DNA of 46,560 bases from a virus. The stretch is taken from the IMG/VR virus record IMGVR_UViG_3300035114_000005, positions 1 through 46,560 of that record. One strand, written 5' to 3'. Position 1 is the first letter of the stretch. Each line of letters opens with the position of its first letter. Made by a program: the position numbers and the translations under genes. The notes below the pieces were generated by a model. The model was not told the DNA's origin. It saw only the letters and a program-made list of their open reading frames with translations, and searched no databases. Shown here piece after piece: positions 4,875-14,062 of this stretch.

Positions 4875-5531
4875 ATGTTCGCCATTCATTCACCGCAGAC
4901 CGTCGAGCTCAAGACCGATGACGCCGACGAGGCTGCGCGCATCAATTTCTCCTACGCCGGCGCGGATACCTCGCGCTGCAAGATGGAGATCATTTCCAAG
5001 GGGCGGATCTGGACCATCATCTTCAACCAGCGCGGCTACGTCGTCGACCAGAGTTTTGTCAACCCCGATGGCGAGCCGGACCCCGAAGCGCCGGTGCTGT
5101 CCGAGGCCGACTACATGGTCAACGGCGTGGATACCCGTAGCTTCAACCCTTACACCCACAAGGCGCCGGTGGATGCGGACACCGCCTACCGCGACGGTCT
5201 GAACCCCGGTGGCAAGCAGCCGGGCTGGGACGCGGCCGCCGCCCGCGAAGAGCGCGCCGCCGCGATCGAGGCAGCCCATGGCAAGGCGCAGGAGGCCATT
5301 GACGAGCAGCGCAAGCGCATGGACGAGACCCCGGAGGCCCGTGTCGAGCGCGAGCGCAAGGAGCGCGACGAGAAGCTGGAGGCGCTGTCGAAGCAGCTGG
5401 CGAAGGACCAGGCTTCGCTCAACCAGCCGGCTCAGCAGCCCACACCCCCGGTTCCCACCCCGCCTGCTCCGGCGCCGGGCGTGGTCAACACCACCGAGAA
5501 CATGGGCCGTCCGACCCCAGATCGGGTGTAG
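4875..5531 (+). CDS. Hypothetical late protein (218 aa)
   Basis: Start at ATG 4875 behind TGGAGG; the in-frame ATG at 4788 lies on the promoter. Residues 1-90 look globular with beta strands (M-E-I-I-S-K-G-R-I-W-T-I-I-F-N-Q). Residues about 115-180 are a highly charged helix (E-E-R-A-A-A-I-E-A-A, then R-V-E-R-E-R-K-E-R-D-E-K-L) likely to be a coiled coil. The tail is Pro-rich. Position immediately upstream of the terminase operon fits a packaging or head-assembly accessory role, but no family is recognised. Confidence 0.75.
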   Translation: MFAIHSPQTVELKTDDADEAARINFSYAGADTSRCKMEIISKGRIWTIIFNQRGYVVDQSFVNPDGEPDPEAPVLSEADYMVNGVDTRSFNPYTHKAPVDADTAYRDGLNPGGKQPGWDAAAAREERAAAIEAAHGKAQEAIDEQRKRMDETPEARVERERKERDEKLEALSKQLAKDQASLNQPAQQPTPPVPTPPAPAPGVVNTTENMGRPTPDRV

Positions 5532-5533
5532 CC

Positions 5534-5725
5534 ATGGCCAACGACTACGGCAGGGACTATCTCGGGCGCGCGATGAACGGCACGCATGACAACGACACGC
5601 CGCCTGGCGTTGGTCGCGCGGCGCGCAAGGCACAGGAGACTGCCAACGGTTACCGCGCTGGTGACGAGTGGCATGACGGCCCCAACGCCATGGTGGACTA
5701 CACCAAACCGGTGAAGGGCAAGTAG
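5534..5725 (+). CDS. Hypothetical small late protein (63 aa)
   Basis: ATG at 5534, two bases after the preceding stop; its own stop abuts the next ATG at 5726. The product is hydrophilic, rich in Gly, Asp and Asn (starts MANDYGRDYLGRAMNG) and without predicted membrane segments. No family recognised. Tight packing in the pre-terminase cluster supports translation. Confidence 0.65.
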   Translation: MANDYGRDYLGRAMNGTHDNDTPPGVGRAARKAQETANGYRAGDEWHDGPNAMVDYTKPVKGK

Positions 5726-5929
5726 ATGGACTGGACCCCGCTCTCCTCTTCCAACCTCGCTGCCTGCAGGTACGACGAGGAGACGCGGGTGCTCCAGATC
5801 CGCTTCCAGTCGGGTCGGTCCTACAGTTACAAGGATGTTGACCCGACGGTGGTTGACGGGCTCAAGCAAGCCTCTTCGCCGGGGGCCTATTTCAACAGCA
5901 ACATCAAGGGTATCTTTGAAGAAGGTTAA
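5726..5929 (+). CDS. KTSC-domain protein (67 aa)
   Basis: The whole product matches the KTSC domain pattern: S-S-N-L-A-A-C-R-Y-D-E-E, L-x-I-R-F-Q-S-G-R-S-Y-S-Y, then A-Y-F-N-S-N-I-K-G. The family is named for similarity to the C-terminal part of a lysyl-tRNA synthetase form, and stand-alone copies are common in phages; their role is not established. It lies 3 bases before the terminase start. Confidence 0.85.
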   Translation: MDWTPLSSSNLAACRYDEETRVLQIRFQSGRSYSYKDVDPTVVDGLKQASSPGAYFNSNIKGIFEEG

Positions 5930-5932
5930 CCC

Positions 5933-7909
5933 GTGGCTGAACCTTCTGCAGACCCTAGAGACGCTCTGATCGAACGGCTGGCGCGCAACCCGCGCCTTGC
6001 TCACGCAACTTTATTTCCCCACCGCCATCCCGACGAGACGCCGGCGTTTCATCTCGAGATGATTGATGCCTGGCACTCCGATGATGCCCATGTCGGCACC
6101 GAGGCGTTCCGCGGCGGCGCCAAGTCGACGGTGGCCGAGGAGGCCATCGCCATCCTCGCCTGCCTGCGCAAGTTTCGGAACGGCGTGATCCTGGGGGACA
6201 ATGAGACCCGGGCCAAGGAGCGCCTGACCTCCATCAAGCACGAGCTCGAGACCAACGAGTTCATCGAGGAGCTGTTCGGCAACCAGGTCGGCGACACCTG
6301 GACCGAGACAAAGATCGTCCTGAAGAATGGTGTTGCGCTGCACGCGATCGGCCGTGGCCAGTCCATGCGCGGTACAAAACACCTTACCGAGCGGCCGGAC
6401 ATGGCGTTCGGGGACGACATGGAGAGTGAGGACGACATTTCCTCGCCGGAGAACCGGGAGAAGTTCAAGGCCTGGTTCCTCAAGGTGGTGCTGCCCGCGC
6501 TCAATCCCAAGCACAAGTTCCGCGTCGCCGGCACGCCGTTGCACCCTGAGAGCTGGCTGGTGCGGCTGAAGAAGTCGGCTGGCTGGAAGTTCCGGACCTA
6601 TCCGATCAAGTACCGCAACGCCGATGGCGAGTGGGTGGCGACCTGGCCGAGCCGGTTCCCGCTGGAGAAGATCGACGAGATCGAGAACGGGTACATCGAG
6701 GCCGGCGGCACCCAGGAGTTTGCCCAGGAGTACATGTGCCAAGCCGAAGACCCCGCGGTGAAGTCGTTCACCGCCGACCTGATTCGGGTCGAGCCGACGG
6801 TGCGGACCTGGCATGCCACCTACGCCATGTACGACCCGGCGCGCACCGTGAAGACGACATCGGCCACCACGGGCAAGGCGGTCTGGAGCTGGATCAACAA
6901 CAAGTTGATTGTCTGGGACACCAGCGGCAGGCGCTGGAAGCCGGACGAGATCATTGCCGACATGTTTGCAACCGACAACGAATTCGCCCCCATTACCATC
7001 GGGGTCGAACGCGACGGGCTGGAGGAGTTCATCCTGCAGCCGCTGCGGCAGGAGCAGGTCCGACGCGGCTATGCTATCCCGATACGGCCGATGAAGGCGC
7101 CGAAGGGGAAGATGGACTTCATCCGCTCGATGCAACCCTTCTTCAAGGCTGGTGAGGTGATCTTTGCCAAGGACCAGCCGGAGGCTCGCGCCCAGCTGCT
7201 TGGGTTCCCGACCGGCGCGATCGACATCCCCAACGCGCTGGCCTACGCCATGCTGCTGCGGCCGGGCCAGCCGATTTATGACGGCTTCTCCGGGCTGAAC
7301 GTGGTCGAGGAAATCTTCAAGCTGCCGCGGCAGCCGGTCTATCTGGCGGTCAACGCGACGCCGATGTTCACCACGGCTGCGATGGTGCAGATCAACGATG
7401 GAGCGTTCAATGTCCTCTGGGATGCCGTGCGTGAAGGCGATCCGGGTGCAGTGCTCGCGGGCATTGTGGCCGATGCTGGGCTGGAGGCAGGAACTCGACC
7501 CAAATTATATTGCCCCCCAGAACATTTCGGCAATTACGATACCGTGGGTATACGAGGGGCTGCCCGTAAGATTCCTATTGACCTCAGTCAGTCAGGGCTG
7601 GGGCTCGATGGCCGTGACGAGATACGTGGCCTCCTGCGACGCACGATCCGCTCTCTTCCTGCCCTCAAGATCTCCTCCAAAGCGCGCTGGACCTTGAACG
7701 GGTTCGCTGGCGGTTATTGCAAAGAGGTGTTGAAAAACGGCATACTTTCGGAATTTCCGAGCGAAGGACCCTACAAAACCCTCTTCGAGGGGCTGGAAAG
7801 CTTTGCATCCTTGCTGAAAATGGGGTCTATTGGCGAAGACCAGCCCATAAATTGGCAGACCACATCCGATGGCCGAAGATACATCTCGTCAAGAGTCGGC
7901 CGCCGATGA
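5933..7909 (+). CDS. terL: Terminase large subunit (658 aa)
   Basis: GTG start at 5933 after an AAGAAGG site. The ATPase carries a Walker A-like E-A-F-R-G-G-A-K-S-T (residues 57-66) and a Walker B region D-M-A-F-G-D-D-M-E-S (156-165). The nuclease domain begins near Y-A-M-Y-D-P-A-R (Asp301), with acidic residues in G-V-E-R-D-G (Glu359) and near 395. It pumps genomic DNA into the prohead at the portal and cuts it. At 658 residues it is longer than most; the extra C-terminal part (about 440-658) ends in G-L-E-S-F-A-S-L-L and G-R-R-Y-I-S-S. It overlaps the portal gene by 41 bases. No small terminase was identified nearby. Confidence 0.93.
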   Translation: MAEPSADPRDALIERLARNPRLAHATLFPHRHPDETPAFHLEMIDAWHSDDAHVGTEAFRGGAKSTVAEEAIAILACLRKFRNGVILGDNETRAKERLTSIKHELETNEFIEELFGNQVGDTWTETKIVLKNGVALHAIGRGQSMRGTKHLTERPDMAFGDDMESEDDISSPENREKFKAWFLKVVLPALNPKHKFRVAGTPLHPESWLVRLKKSAGWKFRTYPIKYRNADGEWVATWPSRFPLEKIDEIENGYIEAGGTQEFAQEYMCQAEDPAVKSFTADLIRVEPTVRTWHATYAMYDPARTVKTTSATTGKAVWSWINNKLIVWDTSGRRWKPDEIIADMFATDNEFAPITIGVERDGLEEFILQPLRQEQVRRGYAIPIRPMKAPKGKMDFIRSMQPFFKAGEVIFAKDQPEARAQLLGFPTGAIDIPNALAYAMLLRPGQPIYDGFSGLNVVEEIFKLPRQPVYLAVNATPMFTTAAMVQINDGAFNVLWDAVREGDPGAVLAGIVADAGLEAGTRPKLYCPPEHFGNYDTVGIRGAARKIPIDLSQSGLGLDGRDEIRGLLRRTIRSLPALKISSKARWTLNGFAGGYCKEVLKNGILSEFPSEGPYKTLFEGLESFASLLKMGSIGEDQPINWQTTSDGRRYISSRVGRR

Positions 7910-10070
7910 TGACGATCGGGACGAAACCAGTGAGGACGTTCCTGCCAAGGAACCGGAACCGCGGGCCAAAGACATTTCCAAGCGCGCCGGTGTGCGCAAG
8001 CAGCTGCTGGAACTCTTCGCCGAAGTCGAGGCCGGGTTCCAGGATCAGTCCGAGCGCGCTGACGACCAGCAGGACTTCTGGGACGTCTACAACTGCAAGC
8101 TGACCGGCAAGCAGTTCTACGATGGCAACTCCCAGATCTTCGTTCCCATCGTCCACAACGCCGTCAATGCCCGCAAGACCCGGTTCACCAACCAGATTTT
8201 CCCGACCAATGGCCGCAACGTCGAGGTGGTGTCCCAGGATGGCGAGCTGCCTTATGCCACCATGTCGCTGCTGGAGCACTACATCCACAAGGCTCAGCTA
8301 CGCACCCAGGTGATGCCGGCCCTGGTGCGCAATGGTGACATCGAGGGTCAGTACAACATCTATGTCAGCTGGGAGAAGCGTGAGCGCCATGTCACTTGGA
8401 AGACCACTGAGGCGCCGGCGATGGAAGGTTCTGAGGAGCCCAACCCGGCCGCGGAGCCGGTTGCGACCATCAAGCACGAGACCATTACTGATAGCTATCC
8501 TTGCGTCGAGGTCTTAAAGGATGCTGATGTTCTTGTTTTGCCCCAGACGGCGGACAGCATTCAGGACGCGATCTCGTCAGGCGGTTCGGTCACCATCATC
8601 CGGCGCTGGACCAAGGCCAAGGTTCGCGCAATGATTCGCGACAAGATGATTCGTGAGGACGCCGGCGAGGCGTTGATCGGAATGATGTCGACCGAGGCCA
8701 AGGAGCCGGGCAAGAAGGTTCACCTCGAGGCTGCGGGCATTAAACATGAGGGCGGCTTGGCGTTCGCGCTGGTCTATCAGACCTGGTCGGAGTTGAAGGT
8801 CAAGGGTGAACGGCGGGTGTGCGAAGCCTTTTACGGAGGCGAACAACAGGTGCTCGGCGCGCGGCGCAACCCGTTGTGGTCGGACAAGGTGCCGGTCCTG
8901 AGCGTACCGGTGGAGAAGGTAGCGGGGGCGTTCAAGGGCATCTCAAAGGTGAAGCCATGCTGCGACATCCAGTATTTTGCAAACGACGCCGTGAACGAAG
9001 CCGCCGACTCTGCAGCCTACGCCTTGCTGCCGATCGTGATGACCGATCCGCAGAAGAATCCGCGGGTAGGTTCCATGGTCTTGTCCCTGGCGGCCGTGTG
9101 GGAGACTTCGCCACAGGACACCCAATTCGCCCAATTCCCGCAGCTATGGCAGCACGGGTTCGAGATGGTAGCTGCGGCGAAGGCGGAGATTGGCCAGACC
9201 CTCTCGGTGTCTCCCGCGGCTATTACGGGTGGTGGAGCCTCAAGTAAATCCAAGCCGTCGCAGGCCGAGGTGGCGCAGGAGCAGCAGATCGATATCCTCA
9301 ACACCGCGGACGCAGTGACTACGATCGAGCAGGGGGTGCTGACGCCGCTGCTCGAGCTGTTCGTCGAGATGGATCACCAGTACCGTGACGACGACATCAT
9401 GGTGAAACAATACGGCAAGATGGGTCTGGAGGCCCAGATGGAAGCAGTGCCGCCGACCCAGTTCGATACCCGCTACACCTACAAATGGTTCGGCGTCGAG
9501 CAGGCGCGCTCAGCCCAGCAGATCCAGCAGCAGATCGCCATGGTCAACGTGCTGCGCGGCATCCCGCCGCAGCAGATGAACGGCTACAAGTTGAACATCG
9601 CCCCGCTGGCGGTGCAGCTGGCAGAGAACGCCTTCGGCCCGCGGCTGGCGCCGCAGATCCTGGTCTCACCGGAGCAGCAGATGCCGGTGCCGGTCGACCA
9701 GGAGAACACGCTGTTGCTGTCAGGTTTCGAGGTGCCAACGCACGAGATGGACGATGACGCGCAGCACATCAAGGCGCATGCGCTGATCCTGCAGGATGCG
9801 GAAGGGAAGAACGCGCCGAACGCCAAGAAGACTCAGGCGCACATCTTCGCCCACATGCAGCAGATGCAGTTGAAGCAACAGGCACAGGTGCAGGCGGGGC
9901 AGGGCGCACCGGGCATTCCCGGCGGCGCCATGGGTGGTGAGCCGCAGCCGGGCGTTGCCGGCACACCGCGACAAGGGGCACAACCGGCGCAAGCCACCGG
10001 TGGGCAGGGACCACCGGGTATGATCCCGCACGATCAGCTGAAAGATCCCTCCGTGCCACCGAGGCTATGA
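7869..10070 (+). CDS. Portal protein (733 aa)
   Basis: Large acidic-N-terminal protein directly after terminase, the usual place for the portal. Residues about 55-120 (F-Q-D-Q-S-E-R-A-D-D-Q-Q-D-F-W-D-V-Y, then V-P-I-V-H-N-A-V-N-A-R-K-T-R-F-T-N-Q-I-F) look like the clip/wing part of podovirus portals. Length is close to the P22 portal (725 aa). The C terminus (about 655-733) is rich in Gln, Gly and Pro and probably flexible. It forms the dodecameric ring at one capsid vertex, through which DNA enters and leaves. Assigned by position, size and sequence character. Confidence 0.88.
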   Translation: MAEDTSRQESAADDDDRDETSEDVPAKEPEPRAKDISKRAGVRKQLLELFAEVEAGFQDQSERADDQQDFWDVYNCKLTGKQFYDGNSQIFVPIVHNAVNARKTRFTNQIFPTNGRNVEVVSQDGELPYATMSLLEHYIHKAQLRTQVMPALVRNGDIEGQYNIYVSWEKRERHVTWKTTEAPAMEGSEEPNPAAEPVATIKHETITDSYPCVEVLKDADVLVLPQTADSIQDAISSGGSVTIIRRWTKAKVRAMIRDKMIREDAGEALIGMMSTEAKEPGKKVHLEAAGIKHEGGLAFALVYQTWSELKVKGERRVCEAFYGGEQQVLGARRNPLWSDKVPVLSVPVEKVAGAFKGISKVKPCCDIQYFANDAVNEAADSAAYALLPIVMTDPQKNPRVGSMVLSLAAVWETSPQDTQFAQFPQLWQHGFEMVAAAKAEIGQTLSVSPAAITGGGASSKSKPSQAEVAQEQQIDILNTADAVTTIEQGVLTPLLELFVEMDHQYRDDDIMVKQYGKMGLEAQMEAVPPTQFDTRYTYKWFGVEQARSAQQIQQQIAMVNVLRGIPPQQMNGYKLNIAPLAVQLAENAFGPRLAPQILVSPEQQMPVPVDQENTLLLSGFEVPTHEMDDDAQHIKAHALILQDAEGKNAPNAKKTQAHIFAHMQQMQLKQQAQVQAGQGAPGIPGGAMGGEPQPGVAGTPRQGAQPAQATGGQGPPGMIPHDQLKDPSVPPRL

Positions 10071-11110
10071 CCATGAAAAATTTAGCTGCGCGTCTATTGC
10101 TAGCCTTTCTTTTTCTGGCGCCTCTACCGGCACTGGCGCAGAACGGTAACCGGATCGTAGCCGACTGCACCACGGGTGTGCCGTTGCCCTATGGGCTGGG
10201 GTCGACGTCAATTCCGACGGCGTTGCCGACTGGAGCCGCTTGCGTCGTCGCGTCAGTCTCGGCGTCGATCACGGGCTTCCCGACGGTACAGTCCACCGGC
10301 ACCCCGATCTCGGTGACGACGTCGAGCTCGACCGGGACGCTGCCGACCGGAACCGTGGTTGTTGCCAGCAACGTTGGTGCCACCAACGGCGCTTACTGCA
10401 AGCTCGGCGCAACGGCTACCGTCAACGACCAGCTGATCCCGCCGAATTCATGGTTCGCGTTTACGGTTGGCGGCAACACGCAGTTGAGCTGCATCACTTC
10501 GACGTCGACCACAACCGTCAATATGGTCGGTGGCTCGGGCCTGCCAACGGGTTCCGGTGGAGGCGGCGGAGCAGGCGGAGGCGGCGGAGCTGTCACCGTT
10601 GCCGATGGCGCCGACGTCACGCAGGGCGCAAAGGCAGATGCTTCTTGCGGTACAGCCACCGGCACTTGCTCGATTGCGGCCCTGATCAAATTCCTCAACA
10701 CGGCGGCCACGGCCGCGACGCCTGCAGGTACCAATACGATCGGCACGACGGGATCGCTGCCCTATCCCGTCGGAGCTGTCCCATATACCGCAACGGCTAC
10801 CGGCACCACAGCGGCAACGACAGCAACTCTAGCGGGGGCGGCGTCCGTCACCACCTACATCTGCGGCTTCTCGATTCGGGCCAATGCTACGGCGGCGGCT
10901 ACAGGCAACGCCACGGTGACTGGCGTGATCACGGCCACGATGAATTTCACTCAGTGGACCGCTCCTCTCGCGTCGGGCCTCGGTATTACCGAGATGATCT
11001 TCTCGCCGTGCATTCCAGCCTCCGCCACCAACACATCGATAGCGGTTGTGTCGGCAGCGCCAGGCTCTGGAGGGACTGTTTCAGTTTCAGCTTGGGGGTA
11101 TAAGCTGTGA
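10067..11110 (+). CDS. Exported-type Gly/Thr-rich virion protein (347 aa)
   Basis: ATG 10067 overlaps the portal stop (ATGA). The N terminus has a classic Sec signal: K-N-L-A-A-R, a hydrophobic core L-L-L-A-F-L-F-L-A, and an A-L-A cleavage site before Gln (about residue 25). The mature part is Thr/Ser/Ala-rich beta sequence with a Gly run near 163-175 (G-S-G-G-G-G-G-A-G-G-G-G-G) that may be a hinge. The C terminus resembles a fibre head. It begins a block of five export-signal proteins ending at 17971. Probable adsorption structure or decoration; the signal peptide is unusual for a virion part. Confidence 0.75.
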   Translation: MTMKNLAARLLLAFLFLAPLPALAQNGNRIVADCTTGVPLPYGLGSTSIPTALPTGAACVVASVSASITGFPTVQSTGTPISVTTSSSTGTLPTGTVVVASNVGATNGAYCKLGATATVNDQLIPPNSWFAFTVGGNTQLSCITSTSTTTVNMVGGSGLPTGSGGGGGAGGGGGAVTVADGADVTQGAKADASCGTATGTCSIAALIKFLNTAATAATPAGTNTIGTTGSLPYPVGAVPYTATATGTTAATTATLAGAASVTTYICGFSIRANATAAATGNATVTGVITATMNFTQWTAPLASGLGITEMIFSPCIPASATNTSIAVVSAAPGSGGTVSVSAWGYKL

Positions 11111-11928
11111 GCCTGATCAAGCCGTCTCGGCGGCTATTCCTTGTGCGGGCTGCCCTTGCAGCTCCCGCACTGATCACCTGTCCAAAGCTGTTAGAGGCTG
11201 GGTGGCAGTCGCGTGACTCGAATTACAATCAGAATATCGCGGCGGGTGGCTCGCTCGGCCTCCAGACCAACCTCGGCTCCTTCTTCAGCCTCGACAACAC
11301 GCTGGCTGACGCAACCGGCTCCGTCACCAACCTGACGAACAACAACACGGTGACGTTCGTCACCACAGCCGCGACCAGCGGTCCTTCCGCCAACACTAAC
11401 TGCGCAAATTTCGTTACAGCGTCGTCCCAGTATTTGAGCCATGCCGATGCAACGGGCATCAACGTGGCTGCAATCGACTTTTCGCTTCAAGTTTGGTTTC
11501 GCAGCACTGCTAGCACCATGTTTTTCGCATCCAAGGCAACGGGTGGCTTCGGATCGCGCGAGTATCAACTATCGTACGGATTTGGAACGGGCTCTTCAAA
11601 TCCGATCACCTTTGACGCAAACAACGGGACCACCCTTACTTCAGGTAACGTCACGAATAGCGCTTGGCATCATATGGTGATCACCAGAAACAACGCGACT
11701 AACGCGCAGATCATGTACATTGACGGGTCTTCTTTTGCGTCCAATACGGGAAGCTCAGACCCAGCAGGTACAAGCCAATTGAACATCGGAGCCGATCCCG
11801 CCCCTGGTACTTTTTGGGGCGGGCAACTTTGTATGTTCGGCACGTGGCGAAACCGCATCCTTTCAGCCGGTGATGTGACGTTGCTCTACAACAGCGGCAA
11901 CGGCCTATCTTACGCAGCGATGGCGTAA
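11107..11928 (+). CDS. LamG/ConA-lectin-like protein with Tat-like signal (273 aa)
   Basis: GTG start at 11107 overlaps the previous stop. The N terminus has S-R-R-L-F-L-V (residues 7-13) followed by a hydrophobic stretch A-A-L-A-A-P-A-L-I, matching the twin-arginine export consensus S-R-R-x-F-L-K at six positions. Residues about 60-268 show the LamG/concanavalin-like jelly-roll pattern: F-S-L-Q-V-W-F-R, W-H-H-M-V-I-T-R, I-M-Y-I-D-G, L-N-I-G, then F-G-T-W-R-N-R-I-L-S. Such domains bind carbohydrate or protein. Likely a surface-binding component of the adsorption set. Cofactor-free substrates rarely need Tat, so a folded export route would be notable. Confidence 0.8.
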   Translation: MSLIKPSRRLFLVRAALAAPALITCPKLLEAGWQSRDSNYNQNIAAGGSLGLQTNLGSFFSLDNTLADATGSVTNLTNNNTVTFVTTAATSGPSANTNCANFVTASSQYLSHADATGINVAAIDFSLQVWFRSTASTMFFASKATGGFGSREYQLSYGFGTGSSNPITFDANNGTTLTSGNVTNSAWHHMVITRNNATNAQIMYIDGSSFASNTGSSDPAGTSQLNIGADPAPGTFWGGQLCMFGTWRNRILSAGDVTLLYNSGNGLSYAAMA

Positions 11929-11929
11929 C

Positions 11930-14062
11930 ATGCGTACGCTGCTTGCCCTCATTCTGGCGCTATATGTCGGGGCTGCTGAGGCTCATGTCAGCGCGGTGCC
12001 GTCCCCTGGGGTCGGCAGCCTTAGCGATGTGGTCGAGGCCCGTTTCCCTCGCGGTACGCCCAATCAGATCACCTGCAATCTCGTCACCGGCGTTGCCAGT
12101 GTTGGGGGGCCCTGCACGTCAGGCGCTACCTGCAACGGCGTTGCCGATGCCGCTCCTGCATTCTGGGCTTTCCGCACATGGGCGCTTGCTAACCAAGGAT
12201 CCAGCAGTCTAGTCGTCCTCACGGTCCCTCCCGGCAGCGACTGCTTATTCAACACCAATGCGGGCACGGTCGGCGGCAGGCTTGCCGGTGTTCAAAATAC
12301 GTTCGTCGCGGGTATCAATAATCTCAGGGTTGAAGGTACCGGGGCGATCTTGCGTGCCGGTGCCGCAGGCTACTGGCTCGGCACCGGGGGCGTCTGCCAA
12401 GTCGGCCTGACGTCCGTAAGTGGTTGCTCTGCGCGCATTCAGACGGCAAACCCAAGCGATGGCGTGGTGACGCTAACCGCGGCGTCGCTCGCCGCCGGCT
12501 ACGTCAGCCGCTTCAATAGCGGCGACTGGATTATGGTCGGCGGCCTCGACGTCCAAGGGCAGTATAACTATGCCTGCGGCTACCCGCCGAACCCAACCTA
12601 TTTCGAATGGCGGCAGATCACGAACGTCAATGCTGGAACTGGAGTGCTCACGCTCGACCGGCCGCTGACCAAGACGTTCCTTTCCACATGGCCGAATTAC
12701 AATTCTGGCTCGCCTCCAGGTGTATCGCCCGGAACGGGCTGCAGCAACACGGAGGCGGACAACGGCGGTCCTGCCACGATTTGGACGGTGGGTGCTGGTG
12801 TTGCCAACAGCTCTTGGAATACCACCCTCGAATACGTCGGGTTGACTTTCTATCAAAGCGGCCAGCTCTACGCGAACGGGCGCAATGTCACCTATCGCAA
12901 CGTCACGTTCCCCGCCGGCACCGGCCTCGGCGCGATCCCGACGCAGAACGAGACTTTTACCGCATACAATACGACGTGGAATGCCGTCATCGAAGTAGAC
13001 AAGATGATCGGCACGTTCACGCTGGACAATTCGTCGCTGACATTGCTCCAGTTCCAAAGCAACAGCGTTGATCTATTCATAGCTCGAAATGGAACGACGT
13101 TTTCCAGCGGCCTACAAGGTGGGGGTAAGCGGTCTGAGCTGACAGATGTGTCGCTAGGCGACTACCGCCCAGGCTCGTACTCGTACGGCAACACACAGAC
13201 CGTGATCTGCACTCGCTGCAACGTGACGACGTGGCAGAACGGCGGCATACTCCAGAACGACGTTGCCGGAACATATTCCATGGCCAGCGGCGTCATTTCG
13301 TTCGCGAACACCGCTGCAACTGGGAGCGGGCCGTCGCAGCGCTGGGCTTCAACCATCGGTAAAACCATCTGGTTTTCTGCCAGCGGTTTTGGCAGTCTCG
13401 GCCAATTCACTGTATTGGGTATCACGCAAGACCCAACTAATACTTACGTTCAAACTGACACTGCGGGGGGGTTCCCGAATTTTGCCACGCTTGGCGGCGG
13501 CACTGCCCCGCAGTTCACGACCAACGGCGCGCAACAATTCACTTGCGACGCTTGTACTGGAGATGCCAGCTTTACGGCAATGAACGTACAGGCCGGCGCG
13601 ACGCCACTGACCCCGATGATGACCAGTTCTAGTCGGGTCTTTACGCCGTCAACGGCTCCCACTTCCCTAGGCAGCCTCTTCGGCATTGGGAAGCTGACGA
13701 GCCTAACTATTGATGTGACGACGGCCTTTGCCGGTACCGGAACAGCGACCCTCAACCCAACTGGACAGTTTCATAACTTCACGATCAACCAATCGACATG
13801 GACGCAGTTCGATTGGTTCCCGACAATCAATTTGAAACAAGCTGGGAAGCGCGTCATCTCGTCGGGAGGCGTGACTTGTGACACGGGTGGCGGCCCCGTG
13901 GGAGGCGCATGTTCGGGCGACACGATCAACAGTACAAACGGTTTCCCACCGAATGCTGTGTGGGTGCAATCTGCACTGGCTCCGTGGACTGGCGGTAACT
14001 TCAGCGGCATGACGACGCCCCCGCAATTCACAATTACCATCAAGACGGACCAAACACCATGA
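11930..14062 (+). CDS. Tailspike-like beta-helix protein with signal peptide (710 aa)
   Basis: ATG 11930 lies one base after the previous stop. The Sec-like signal is R-T-L-L-A-L-I-L-A-L-Y-V, cleaved after A-E-A (about residue 18). A-R-F-P-R-G-T-P follows at 37-44 and recurs just after the signal of the next gene. The body has beta-helix character: D-A-A-P-A-F-W-A-F-R-T-W-A near the start and repeated strands with N-L-R-V-E-G-T-G-A-I, as in pectate-lyase-like phage tailspikes. These usually bind or cleave surface polysaccharide. No catalytic residues can be assigned with confidence. Confidence 0.78.
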   Translation: MRTLLALILALYVGAAEAHVSAVPSPGVGSLSDVVEARFPRGTPNQITCNLVTGVASVGGPCTSGATCNGVADAAPAFWAFRTWALANQGSSSLVVLTVPPGSDCLFNTNAGTVGGRLAGVQNTFVAGINNLRVEGTGAILRAGAAGYWLGTGGVCQVGLTSVSGCSARIQTANPSDGVVTLTAASLAAGYVSRFNSGDWIMVGGLDVQGQYNYACGYPPNPTYFEWRQITNVNAGTGVLTLDRPLTKTFLSTWPNYNSGSPPGVSPGTGCSNTEADNGGPATIWTVGAGVANSSWNTTLEYVGLTFYQSGQLYANGRNVTYRNVTFPAGTGLGAIPTQNETFTAYNTTWNAVIEVDKMIGTFTLDNSSLTLLQFQSNSVDLFIARNGTTFSSGLQGGGKRSELTDVSLGDYRPGSYSYGNTQTVICTRCNVTTWQNGGILQNDVAGTYSMASGVISFANTAATGSGPSQRWASTIGKTIWFSASGFGSLGQFTVLGITQDPTNTYVQTDTAGGFPNFATLGGGTAPQFTTNGAQQFTCDACTGDASFTAMNVQAGATPLTPMMTSSSRVFTPSTAPTSLGSLFGIGKLTSLTIDVTTAFAGTGTATLNPTGQFHNFTINQSTWTQFDWFPTINLKQAGKRVISSGGVTCDTGGGPVGGACSGDTINSTNGFPPNAVWVQSALAPWTGGNFSGMTTPPQFTITIKTDQTP

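Noticed and set aside
4890-5633. 247-residue leftward frame opposite genes 4875-5531 and 5534-5725
   Set aside because: Leu/Arg/Val-rich mirror of GC-rich coding sequence; the opposite strand has the ribosome site and the structured protein.
6011-7135. 374-residue leftward frame inside terminase
   Set aside because: Antisense shadow of terL, whose motifs are clear.
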